Shown one piece after another: positions 1 to 7,366 of a DNA stretch of 64,000 nt. The notes under the pieces were generated by a model. The model searched no databases, had not been told where the DNA came from, and saw only the letters and a list, made by a program, of their open reading frames with translations. The stretch spans positions 1 to 64,000 of the forward strand of contig JAWKHI010000032.1 in NCBI GenBank assembly GCA_041394885.1. Direction: 5' to 3'. The stretch's first letter is position 1. The number at the start of each line of letters is the position of its first letter. This stretch comes from DSOI01 sp041394885 (GTDB taxonomy: Bacteria > Acidobacteriota > Terriglobia > Bryobacterales > Bryobacteraceae). Position numbers and translations under genes: made by a program.

Positions 1-48
1 GCCCGTCCGCAAAGCTCACAAAAAAACATATCCGCCTCCAGACCGGCG

Positions 49-68
49 TTCGGCCCAGCCGGGCCGAA
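49..68. other. Perfect GC-rich hairpin upstream of the first gene
   Basis: An 8-bp perfect inverted repeat (TTCGGCCC / GGGCCGAA) with a 4-nt loop lies 35 bp before the first start codon. It is followed by AATTACCC, not a T-run, so it is not a canonical intrinsic terminator. It could be the 3' hairpin of a gene ending left of the window, or a leader structure. The rest of positions 1-102 shows no gene. Confidence 0.4.
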
Positions 69-102
69 TTACCCAATACAGACCAATGGAGGACGGTGTA
101 CC

Positions 103-537
103 GTGATCTTTCCAAAAAAATCCCACACCCGGATGCAGAAACGGCTCGGCGATCTACTCGGATCGGCCTCGAGCCAGCAATGGGTCACCCTCATTCAACT
201 GCCCTTTTTGCCTTCCAAGGATCATGAGATCTGGTCCGCCGACGTCGCAGTCGTCAGCGCGAAGCGATGGTCGGAAGACGAGGAATGGCTTCTCGGCTCC
301 CCCGAACTCGTCATCGAAGTCCTCTCCGCCGCCAACACGGCCTCGGAAATGCTCGACCGCGAACGGACCTGCTTCCGCGGCGGCTGCCGCGAGTTCTGGG
401 AAGTCGATCCCGACCGCCGCCTGCTCCGCGTCTCCCACAAAGACGGCAAGAGCGCCACCTACGGCGCTGGCGAGCGGGTCCCCGTCTCCTTGTTCGGTAG
501 CGTTAGCATTGCAGTGGAAGAAATTTTCTCAAACTGA
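103..537 (+). CDS. Uma2-like (DUF820) putative restriction endonuclease-fold protein
   Basis: The 144-residue product resembles Uma2/DUF820 proteins, which have a PD-(D/E)XK nuclease-like fold and are very common in cyanobacteria and Acidobacteria. Seen: a SADVAVV stretch (about residues 45-51) followed by PELVIEVLS (about 67-75), matching the family's 'pDv...pelvvEvlS' core, then a conserved FWEVDPDRR strand. The family is usually about 180-200 residues, and this copy is short at the N terminus, where the helix before the core is abbreviated. The GTG start is chosen because GGAGGA lies 9 bp upstream. Substrate and role are unknown. It precedes the methyltransferase gene by 15 bp, so the two may be co-transcribed. 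Confidence 0.7.
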   Translation: MIFPKKSHTRMQKRLGDLLGSASSQQWVTLIQLPFLPSKDHEIWSADVAVVSAKRWSEDEEWLLGSPELVIEVLSAANTASEMLDRERTCFRGGCREFWEVDPDRRLLRVSHKDGKSATYGAGERVPVSLFGSVSIAVEEIFSN

Positions 538-552
538 AGGAACACCGTCCCC

Positions 553-1215
553 TTGTCCAGCCAACACATCCAAGTCACAGACCCGCTTATCCACTACATC
601 CGCTCTGTCTCCCATCCCGAACCCGATCTCCTCCGCCGCCTCCGCGAGGAGACCGCCGCTGACCCCATGGCCCGCATGCAGATCACGCCCGAACAAGGCT
701 GGCTGCTCCGCCTCCTCATCGGCCTCGTGGCCGCTCGGCGAACCATCGAGGTCGGCGTCTTCACCGGCTACAGTTCCACCTCCGTCGCCATGGCCCTCCC
801 CGCCGATGGCAGCATCCTCGCCTGCGACATCAGCGACGCCTGGACCTCCATCGCCCGCCGCTATTGGCGCGAAGCCGGCGTCGAGCACAAAATCGACCTC
901 CACCTCGCCCCAGCCCTCGAAACCCTCGACGCTCAACTCGCCCAAGGCAAGGCCGGGTCGTTTGACTTCGCCTTCATCGACGCCGACAAGACCGGTTACG
1001 CCGCCTACTACGATCGCTGCTTCGATCTCCTCCGCCCCGGCGGCCTCCTCGCCTTCGACAATACGCTCTGGTACGCCAAGGTGATCGACGACTCCGTCCA
1101 GGACGAAGACACCGTCGCTCTCCGCGCCTTCAATCGCAAACTCGCCGCCGACAACCGCATCGATCTCATCCTGCTTCCCATCGGCGACGGCCTCACCCTC
1201 GCCCGCAAGAGGTAG
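553..1215 (+). CDS. Class I SAM-dependent O-methyltransferase (caffeoyl-CoA OMT-like)
   Basis: A 220-residue cytosolic methyltransferase of the metal-dependent O-methyltransferase family (PF01596 type). It should transfer a methyl group from S-adenosylmethionine to a catechol-like hydroxyl; the natural substrate cannot be read from sequence. Seen: SAM motif I TIEVGVFTGYSS (64-75), the acidic post-I residue in ACDIS (90-94), FIDADK (141-146) and FDN (168-170). Asp143, Asp169 and Asn170 match the usual divalent-metal ligands. Length is typical. No ATG exists before codon 39, so the TTG at 553 is taken as the start, with a GAAGGA-like ribosome site about a dozen bases upstream. It follows the Uma2-like gene by 15 bp and precedes the ABC genes by 30 bp. 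Confidence 0.85.
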   Translation: MSSQHIQVTDPLIHYIRSVSHPEPDLLRRLREETAADPMARMQITPEQGWLLRLLIGLVAARRTIEVGVFTGYSSTSVAMALPADGSILACDISDAWTSIARRYWREAGVEHKIDLHLAPALETLDAQLAQGKAGSFDFAFIDADKTGYAAYYDRCFDLLRPGGLLAFDNTLWYAKVIDDSVQDEDTVALRAFNRKLAADNRIDLILLPIGDGLTLARKR

Positions 1216-1245
1216 CCGCCGCTCACCGGATCCTAGCCTGGACCT

Positions 1246-1986
1246 ATGATCGCCTGCCGCTCCCTCACCCGGCGATTCGGTAACCACGCCGCCGTCTCCG
1301 CCCTCGATCTCGACATCGCCCCCGGCGGGATCTGCGCCCTCCTCGGCCCCAACGGCGCCGGTAAGTCCACTACGATCAGATTGCTCACCGGCCTCCTCGA
1401 ACCCACCGAAGGCACAGCCACCGTCAACGGACTCGACGTCGCCCGACATTCCCTCGAGATCCGCCGCATCGCCGGTGTCGTCCCCGAACACCTCGGCCTG
1501 TTCGACGCCCTCACCGTCGCCGAACACCTACGCCTCACCGCCGATGTTTGGGGCATCGATCGCCGTGAGGCCGCAGGCCGCGCCACCCATCTCCTCGCCG
1601 CCCTCGGGCTCGAACACGGCGCCGATACCTTCGCCGCCGAATGCTCCCATGGCATGCGCAAAAAGACCGCCCTCGCCATGGCCCTCCTCCCTAATCCCCG
1701 TGTCCTGTTCCTCGATGAACCCTTCGAAGGCCTGGACCCGGTGACGTCCAAGACCGTTCGTCAACTGTTTCAACTCCTCGCCGCCCGCGGCGTCACGATT
1801 CTGTTCACCTCCCACATCCTCCCCATCGTCGAGGAGATCGCCTCTCGCGTCGTATTCATCCGTGGCGGAGTCAAGGTCTGGGACTCCCTCAACGGCCACC
1901 GGCCCGCCTCCCTCGAAACCCACTACTTCCAACTCGTCGAGGCCCCCTCGCCCCAGGAACTTCCATGGCTCGGGTCTGGCCGGTAG
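1246..1986 (+). CDS. ABC transporter ATP-binding protein (ABC-2 type exporter)
   Basis: A 246-residue nucleotide-binding subunit that would power the membrane protein encoded next. Seen: Walker A GPNGAGKST (34-42), a Q-loop position replaced by the VVPEHLGLF stretch (78-86), a divergent signature CSHGMRKKTALA (133-144) in place of LSGGQ, Walker B VLFLDEPFEGLD (153-164) and the switch histidine in FTSH (187-190). The degenerate signature is common in ABC-2 export ATPases of the CcmA/NatA class. Its 3' end overlaps the start of the permease gene by 22 bp, which implies translational coupling. Transported substrate unknown. Confidence 0.88.
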   Translation: MIACRSLTRRFGNHAAVSALDLDIAPGGICALLGPNGAGKSTTIRLLTGLLEPTEGTATVNGLDVARHSLEIRRIAGVVPEHLGLFDALTVAEHLRLTADVWGIDRREAAGRATHLLAALGLEHGADTFAAECSHGMRKKTALAMALLPNPRVLFLDEPFEGLDPVTSKTVRQLFQLLAARGVTILFTSHILPIVEEIASRVVFIRGGVKVWDSLNGHRPASLETHYFQLVEAPSPQELPWLGSGR

Positions 1987-2945
1987 TCGCCACCCTCGCC
2001 CGCGTCGTCCTTCGTGACCAACGCCGCCTCCAAGGCATCGCCTCCAACAACATTTTCTGGATCCTATTCCTGCTCCAGGGTTCGGGAGCTTTTCTGTTCG
2101 TCCTGATTGCCCTCGTCGCCTTGTTTCCCCTCTGTGCGGACCCTTTTCGCAAGATCCCGCCCGAGCGCGCCCGCCTATGGCCGCTCTCTCCGGCGGACCT
2201 TCGCCTGGTTCGCATCGCCTCACTCGCCGTCAGTCCGGCCGCCTGGATCGCCGCCGCCGCCATCGTCATCACCGGACGCCCACAATTCCTTCTGATCGCC
2301 CTGCTCCTCGCCGCCTTCGCCATCCCCTTTCCCCGTGCTCCCCTTTTCCGGTCCATCCCCGGCTTCCTTGGAGAACTCGTGCGAAAAAACATCCGCGAAC
2401 TGCTCAGTCTCCTGGACCCCTACATCGCCTTCCTCCTCGCCGCCGCGGCCATTGCCTACCGCCTTGCGCGCCCGTCGCAAGTGCCGCCGGAAGCGCTCAC
2501 CGCCATGTCCCTCATGGTCGTCGTGGTTCTCAGCACGTGCGCCCAGAACCTGTTCGCCCTCGACGCCGGTCCCGGCCTGGATCGCTACCGGCTCCTCCCC
2601 ATCCCCGGCTGGCGCGTCCTGATGGCCAAACACGCCGCCTTGGCCCTGATCGCCGTTCCCTTGACCTTGCCCCTCGACCCCATCGCCGCCGCCGCCGGTC
2701 TGCTTGTCTCCCTTGGCGTCGGCAATCACATGGCCGTCACCAATCCCAGGCTTCAGCCGCGCGGCGGTATCACCGCCGGATCCCTGTTTCCCGGTCTCGT
2801 CCAGGTGGTTGCGGTGGTCACTGCCGGTCTCCATGCTACCCGTTCGGACCCTGACAACACCCTTTGGATCCTCGCGCCCTGCGCCGCCTTCTACCTCGCC
2901 TCCACCCTCCTCTACGGCTTCCGCCTGGACCGGCGTTCCAGCTAA
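1965..2945 (+). CDS. ABC-2 type transporter, membrane subunit (putative)
   Basis: A 326-residue polytopic inner-membrane protein. Several long hydrophobic segments are visible, for example around residues 20-45, 85-125, 140-175, 215-250 and 270-320. No conserved catalytic motif is seen. Assignment as the permease rests on its 22-bp overlap with the upstream ATPase gene and on the general appearance of ABC-2 permeases. No domain name can be given with confidence. The gene ends 84 bp before the first TonB-dependent receptor, and the T-run at about 2984-2992 in that gap has no clear stem before it. Confidence 0.65.
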   Translation: MARVWPVVATLARVVLRDQRRLQGIASNNIFWILFLLQGSGAFLFVLIALVALFPLCADPFRKIPPERARLWPLSPADLRLVRIASLAVSPAAWIAAAAIVITGRPQFLLIALLLAAFAIPFPRAPLFRSIPGFLGELVRKNIRELLSLLDPYIAFLLAAAAIAYRLARPSQVPPEALTAMSLMVVVVLSTCAQNLFALDAGPGLDRYRLLPIPGWRVLMAKHAALALIAVPLTLPLDPIAAAAGLLVSLGVGNHMAVTNPRLQPRGGITAGSLFPGLVQVVAVVTAGLHATRSDPDNTLWILAPCAAFYLASTLLYGFRLDRRSS

Positions 2946-2994
2946 AATTCCTCGCCCCACTGGACGGCGCGCTCCCCGTGTGTTATTTTTTTAA

Positions 2995-3015
2995 TGATTA
3001 AACATTCTTTAATCA
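2995..3015. promoter_or_regulatory. Perfect AT-rich inverted repeat before the first TonB-dependent receptor
   Basis: TGATTAAA and TTTAATCA form an 8-bp perfect inverted repeat with a 5-bp spacer (CATTC). It ends two bases before the AGGGAGG ribosome site of the receptor gene. The AT-rich block stands out against GC-rich surroundings and is a plausible operator or weak leader hairpin. An ATG inside it (2994) is in frame with the receptor but has no ribosome site. Confidence 0.45.
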
Positions 3016-3029
3016 ACAGGGAGGTCAGG

Positions 3030-6000
3030 ATGTCCATGTCTCGCATCGCGATCGCTTTCGCTATCGCCGTCTCTTTCGCCGCGTCCGCAAGCGCCCAGGT
3101 AATCAAGGCGCAAATCCTCGGCTCGGTCACCGACACCACGCAGGCTGTCATCGCCGGTGCGGCAATCACACTTACCGAAACCGGGACCAACTTCAAGCGC
3201 GAAGGACAAACCAACGAAAGCGGCAACTACGTCTTCGTCAACCTTGACCCTGGGACGTATCAAGTCGAAGCATCGATGCCAGGCTTCACCCGCGCCGTCA
3301 AGACCGACATTGACCTGCGCCCCAACACCACCGTCCGTGTCAACGTCGAACTCTCCCCTGGCGTCGTCAGCGAAGTCGTCAACGTCAGCGCTGCCTCCGC
3401 TCCGCTGCTCCAGACTGATCGTGCCGACACCGGCGGCAAGATCGAGCAAAAACAGCTCCAGCAGATGCCCCTCCTGTTCAATCGCAACTACCAGGGTCTG
3501 CTCCTGCTGATTCCCGGCGTTGGCCGGCCCTTCCGTCCCCACTCCGTCTTCTACAATTCACAGGATTCGCTCTCGGTCCGCGTCAACGGCCAAGGCCGCC
3601 AGTTCAACAATTTCCAGATCGAAGGCATCGAGAACAAGATCGACAACGGCAACCTCACCGCTCTCGTCCCCCCAGCCGAAGCCATCCAGACCGTCGATAT
3701 CTCCACCTCGAATTTCGACCCCGAATTCGGCAACGCAGGCGGCGCCGTCACCAACGTCACTCTCCGCAGTGGCACCAACGACTTTCATGGCAGCCTCTTT
3801 CACTACCACCGCAACGAGAATGTACAGGCCGTCCAGCCCTTCGCCCGCTTCAAGGCGCCCACCGTCTACAACCAATTTGGCGGCACCGGCGGCGGACGCA
3901 TCGTACGCGACAAGATGTTCATCTTCGGCGACTATCAGGGCTCCCGGGACCAACTGGGTCAGGTGAATCTAGTCACGATTCCGAGCAACACCTTCCGCAC
4001 CGGCGACCTCAGCGCCTCCCCCACCGTCATCTACGATCCCGCCACCGGCGCCGCCAACGGTAGCGGCCGCATGCCCTTCGCCGGCAAGATCATCCCTCAA
4101 AATCGCATCTCGCCCATCGCTCGCCGCGTCCTCGATTTCATTGAGGCGCCCAACCGCATCCCCGCCCGCGAAGGCCTGCAGAACTTCGAAAAGAGCACCG
4201 TTCGCGCCAAGAGCCTCAACCAGTTCGACATCAAGTATGACTGGGTCGTCACCGATAATGACCGCCTCACGGTCCGCTACAGCTATCAGAAAGCCTTCGT
4301 GAATGACCCCGGCCTCTACGGTCCCAACAACGGCATCTACGGCGGACCCCACGGCGGCGGCTTCTCCGGCACCGGACCCGCGCGCACCCAATCTCCGGGC
4401 ATCAACTTTTCCAAGGTCTTCTCGCCCACCTTCGTCTGGGAGTCCCGTTTCGGCATCGTGCGCAATCGGAACGACGCTATTAACGCCGACCGCGGCCTCA
4501 AGACCTCCGAGGAAATCGGCATCCGCGGTGCTAATCTCGACGAATGGACCAGTGGCCTCTCCGACATCCGCATCAACGGTTACTCGTCGCCGATCGTGGG
4601 CTTCTCGCCGTCGCTCCCCTGGGCGCGCTCGGTGACATCGTTCGGATTCGTCAATAATTTCTCCAAGACCTTCGCCAACCACATCGTCCGGTTCGGTATG
4701 GATATCCGCCGCGAGCGCAATGACCTTCTGCAGACGCAGACCTTCAATCCCCGCGGCCGCTTCCAATATGAGCCCGGACAAACGTCGGACCTCAACGATC
4801 GGGCCCGCGGCTTCGCCAATGCCTTCGCTTCCTTCCTGCTGGACCTCCCCAATCTCAGCGGCCGCGACCTGCCCTATATCTTTCCCGCCCGCCGCGAACA
4901 GAACTTCAATTGGTACGTCCAGGACAAGTGGCAGTTCAGCCCGAAGCTGACCGTGGATATGGGCCTTCGCTACGAGATCCAACTCGGCAGCCGTCCTCGC
5001 CTCCCCGGTGGCTTCTCCAACTACAACTACTTCAACAACACGCTCGAACTCGCCGGGCTCGGGAATAACCCCCTCCGGCTCGCCGACACGAATTACAACA
5101 ACTTCGGTCCGCGCCTCGGCCTCGCCTACCGCTTCAATGAGGCGACAGTCGTTCGCGCGGGCTACGGCATCAGCTTCATTCCCCGTTTCACCGCCCAGTT
5201 CAACTACCCGATTAACCAGAACAACGGCTATCCCGCGGCCAATGCCTTTGTCCCCTCCGATGTCCGGATGAGCACCGGATTCCCGGCGTTCCAAACCGTC
5301 GAGATCCCCTCGGACGGCATCATCAAGAATCCGCCGCTCAATAGCAACTTCAACAACACGCCGCGCAACCAACCCACTGGCTATGTCCAGAGCTGGAACA
5401 TGGCTCTCCAACGCCAGCTTCCCGGTAACTTCGCCCTCGACCTTGCCTATGTCGGCAACCGCGGCGTCAACAACCAGACGAACTTCAACGTCAATGCCGC
5501 CACCGTGCCCGGCACCGGCAACGCCGGACGCCCGCTGTTCCAACAATTCCGCCGCGTCGGAAACACCAACGCCGTAATCGGAACCAACACCTGGTACCAT
5601 GCCCTTCAGGCCAAGTTCGATCGCCGCTTCTCGCGAGGGTTGATGGTCACCACCGCCTATACGTGGTCCAAAGGGCTCAACTATGGCGAAGACATCGCCG
5701 GAATCGCCATCCCAATCTCGGTGGCGCTCAACAAAGGTCACATGAGTGACAATCGAACCCACACTTTTACCCAGAGCTACATGTATCAGCTCCCATTCGG
5801 CAAAGGTCAGCGATGGGCGCAGTCCGGCGCCGCCGCGTGGATCGCCGGTGGATGGGAATTCCAGGGGATCCTCAGCCTGATGACGGGAACTTGGTTCTCG
5901 CCCTCAGCCGCCGGATCGCTCCTGAACGCCCCGGGTAATTCCCAGCGCCCCAACTGGATCCGCGAAGTCTCCTATCTCGGCGGCACCGGCCCCGGACAGA

Positions 6001-6290
6001 AGTTCTTCTCCACTTCCTCCTTTGCCAACCCCGCCCAAAACACCCTGGGCAACGCGGGACGCAACATCCTGGAGGGCCCCGGAATCGTCAACCTCGACGC
6101 GTCGCTGTTCCGCAACATCGCCGTGCGCGAAGGCATTCAGTTGACTCTCCGCATCGAGAGCTTCAACCTGTCCAACACGCCCCACTTCAATAACCCCAAT
6201 GGGAACTTTGCCTCGCCGCAATTTGGCGAAATCAACGGCGCCGCCGCCGATCAGCGCCAGTTCCAATTCGGCCTGACTCTCCGGTTCTAG
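3030..6290 (+). CDS. TonB-dependent receptor with N-terminal carboxypeptidase-regulatory-like domain (paralogue A1)
   Basis: A 1086-residue outer-membrane protein of the acidobacterial OAR/TonB-receptor type, probably importing or sensing an oligosaccharide or other polymer fragment. Seen: a signal peptide (residues 1-22, ending ASASA before Gln), a carboxypeptidase-regulatory-like beta-sandwich (about 23-110, with NESGNYVFVNLDPGTYQVEA), a plug region (GGKIEQKQL..., GNAGGAVTNVTLRSGTNDFHGS) and a long beta-barrel ending in QFGLTLRF, whose final Phe is the usual outer-membrane assembly signal. The start at 3030 is preferred over 2994 because AGGGAGG lies 5 bp upstream and the signal peptide begins there. 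Much of the barrel is identical, residue for residue, to the product of 7367-10618. Confidence 0.88.
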   Translation: MSMSRIAIAFAIAVSFAASASAQVIKAQILGSVTDTTQAVIAGAAITLTETGTNFKREGQTNESGNYVFVNLDPGTYQVEASMPGFTRAVKTDIDLRPNTTVRVNVELSPGVVSEVVNVSAASAPLLQTDRADTGGKIEQKQLQQMPLLFNRNYQGLLLLIPGVGRPFRPHSVFYNSQDSLSVRVNGQGRQFNNFQIEGIENKIDNGNLTALVPPAEAIQTVDISTSNFDPEFGNAGGAVTNVTLRSGTNDFHGSLFHYHRNENVQAVQPFARFKAPTVYNQFGGTGGGRIVRDKMFIFGDYQGSRDQLGQVNLVTIPSNTFRTGDLSASPTVIYDPATGAANGSGRMPFAGKIIPQNRISPIARRVLDFIEAPNRIPAREGLQNFEKSTVRAKSLNQFDIKYDWVVTDNDRLTVRYSYQKAFVNDPGLYGPNNGIYGGPHGGGFSGTGPARTQSPGINFSKVFSPTFVWESRFGIVRNRNDAINADRGLKTSEEIGIRGANLDEWTSGLSDIRINGYSSPIVGFSPSLPWARSVTSFGFVNNFSKTFANHIVRFGMDIRRERNDLLQTQTFNPRGRFQYEPGQTSDLNDRARGFANAFASFLLDLPNLSGRDLPYIFPARREQNFNWYVQDKWQFSPKLTVDMGLRYEIQLGSRPRLPGGFSNYNYFNNTLELAGLGNNPLRLADTNYNNFGPRLGLAYRFNEATVVRAGYGISFIPRFTAQFNYPINQNNGYPAANAFVPSDVRMSTGFPAFQTVEIPSDGIIKNPPLNSNFNNTPRNQPTGYVQSWNMALQRQLPGNFALDLAYVGNRGVNNQTNFNVNAATVPGTGNAGRPLFQQFRRVGNTNAVIGTNTWYHALQAKFDRRFSRGLMVTTAYTWSKGLNYGEDIAGIAIPISVALNKGHMSDNRTHTFTQSYMYQLPFGKGQRWAQSGAAAWIAGGWEFQGILSLMTGTWFSPSAAGSLLNAPGNSQRPNWIREVSYLGGTGPGQKFFSTSSFANPAQNTLGNAGRNILEGPGIVNLDASLFRNIAVREGIQLTLRIESFNLSNTPHFNNPNGNFASPQFGEINGAAADQRQFQFGLTLRF

Positions 6291-6400
6291 CAATACCGGC
6301 GGGCTCCAGTCCCCGGCCGGGATCGTCGTCATGGCTGATTCCGGCCGCATCCTGCCATAATCAGGAGAGAAAAGGACCAAGCAAAAGGAGACGAGCAGGA

Positions 6401-7030
6401 ATGGGCAGATTGGCATTCTTTCTGGGAGCGTCGCTGATGGCCGCCACCGGCTTTCCCGAGCCTGAAGTGGACCTGAAGGCCGCCGCCGGCAACCAGACGG
6501 TGGTCCTCGCCGGGGGCTGTTTCTGGTGTACCGAAGCCGTGTTCGAAATCGTCGACGGCGTGGAAGACGTGGTCTCGGGCTACGCCGGAGGCACCCGCGA
6601 AACCGCCAAGTACGACATCGTCTCAACCGGGCGCACCAAACATGCCGAGGCCATCCTCATCACCTACGATCCCGCGAAAACCAGTCTCGGCCAGTTGCTC
6701 AAGATATTCTTCAGCGTCGCCCACGATCCCACCTCGCTGAATCGCCAGGGCGCCGACGTCGGGCCGCAGTACCGGAGCGCGATTTTCTACGCGAATGAAG
6801 ATCAGAAGAAAGTTGCCGAAGCCTACATCCGGCAGATCGACGACGCACACGTGCTGGACCGTCCTATCGTCACCAAACTCGAGCCCCTCGACAAGTTCTA
6901 CACCGCGGAAGGCTATCATCAGGACTACGCGGGCCGCAATCGCAGCAACCCCTACATCGTCAACGTTTCCGACCCCAAGGTGCTGAAGCTGAAGAAGCTC
7001 TATCCGGGCTGCGTGCGCAAGCGGAAGTGA
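6401..7030 (+). CDS. msrA: Peptide-methionine (S)-S-oxide reductase MsrA, probably exported
   Basis: A 209-residue enzyme that reduces the S-epimer of methionine sulfoxide in oxidised proteins. Seen: the catalytic GGCFWCTEAVFE motif, with the reactive cysteine at residue 40 and a second cysteine at 43; the GYAGG...YDIVSTGRTKHAE block; and a C-terminal cysteine (LYPGC, residue 204) suited to act as resolving cysteine. The first about 20 residues are hydrophobic (LAFFLGASLMAATG), suggesting a signal peptide and a periplasmic repair role. AAGGAG lies about 10 bp before the ATG. The gene sits alone between two paralogous receptor genes and is followed by a hairpin and T-run at 7266-7307. Confidence 0.93.
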   Translation: MGRLAFFLGASLMAATGFPEPEVDLKAAAGNQTVVLAGGCFWCTEAVFEIVDGVEDVVSGYAGGTRETAKYDIVSTGRTKHAEAILITYDPAKTSLGQLLKIFFSVAHDPTSLNRQGADVGPQYRSAIFYANEDQKKVAEAYIRQIDDAHVLDRPIVTKLEPLDKFYTAEGYHQDYAGRNRSNPYIVNVSDPKVLKLKKLYPGCVRKRK

Positions 7031-7265
7031 ACCGGCCCGGCGGTGGATAACCGCGCCCGCCGCCCGCTCCGCCGTCGTCTTCCTGATCGGCTGCTTCCCC
7101 GCCATGACCTAACTCCCATACGGCCTGCTCCCCCATACGACCCAATGACTTCGCCCTCGCCTTTGACCGTCTGGAAAGCGGTACGTCTACCGCCCCTCTA
7201 ACGGCAATTCCAGCCAGACGCCTCCGCTGCCTCATCAATCCACGAATCCCCGGAATCTCGTTAAT

Positions 7266-7307
7266 GCCCCTTCGGGGCGCCCCGAAGGGAAGGGCCCGCA
7301 TTTTTTT
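7266..7307 (+). terminator. Probable intrinsic terminator after msrA
   Basis: Positions 7268-7289 form a perfect 22-bp palindrome, and its left half can also fold alone as GCCCC-TTC-GGGGC (7266-7278). A run of seven T follows at 7301-7307, separated from the palindrome by 11 bases, farther than in a textbook terminator. It lies some 235 bp beyond the msrA stop and just before the promoter of the next receptor, so it would insulate that gene. The remainder of 7031-7265 shows no convincing gene. Confidence 0.5.
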
Positions 7308-7309
7308 AG

Positions 7310-7355
7310 TTGCGCTCTATACATTAACGGATCTATACTTTTGAAGTCGACTTCA
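7310..7355 (+). promoter_or_regulatory. Promoter and palindromic operator of the second TonB-dependent receptor
   Basis: A -35-like TTGCGC (7310-7315), an 18-bp spacer and a -10 TATACT (7334-7339) are followed at once by a perfect 14-bp palindrome TGAAGTCGACTTCA (7342-7355). The palindrome would overlap the transcription start and touches the AGGAGG ribosome site (7355-7360). The same -35 sequence, spacing and near-identical -10 occur before the receptor at 34310. Confidence 0.5.
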
Positions 7356-7366
7356 GGAGGTCACCC

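Noticed and set aside
2983..2992. T-run after the ABC permease gene as an intrinsic terminator
   Set aside because: No stable GC-rich stem precedes the T-run within the usual distance.
3969..5762. 597-codon open frame on the minus strand inside receptor A1
   Set aside because: It is a shadow of the receptor gene: low-complexity Gly/Val/Glu/Asp-rich translation, no family similarity, and full overlap with a clear outer-membrane receptor on the other strand.
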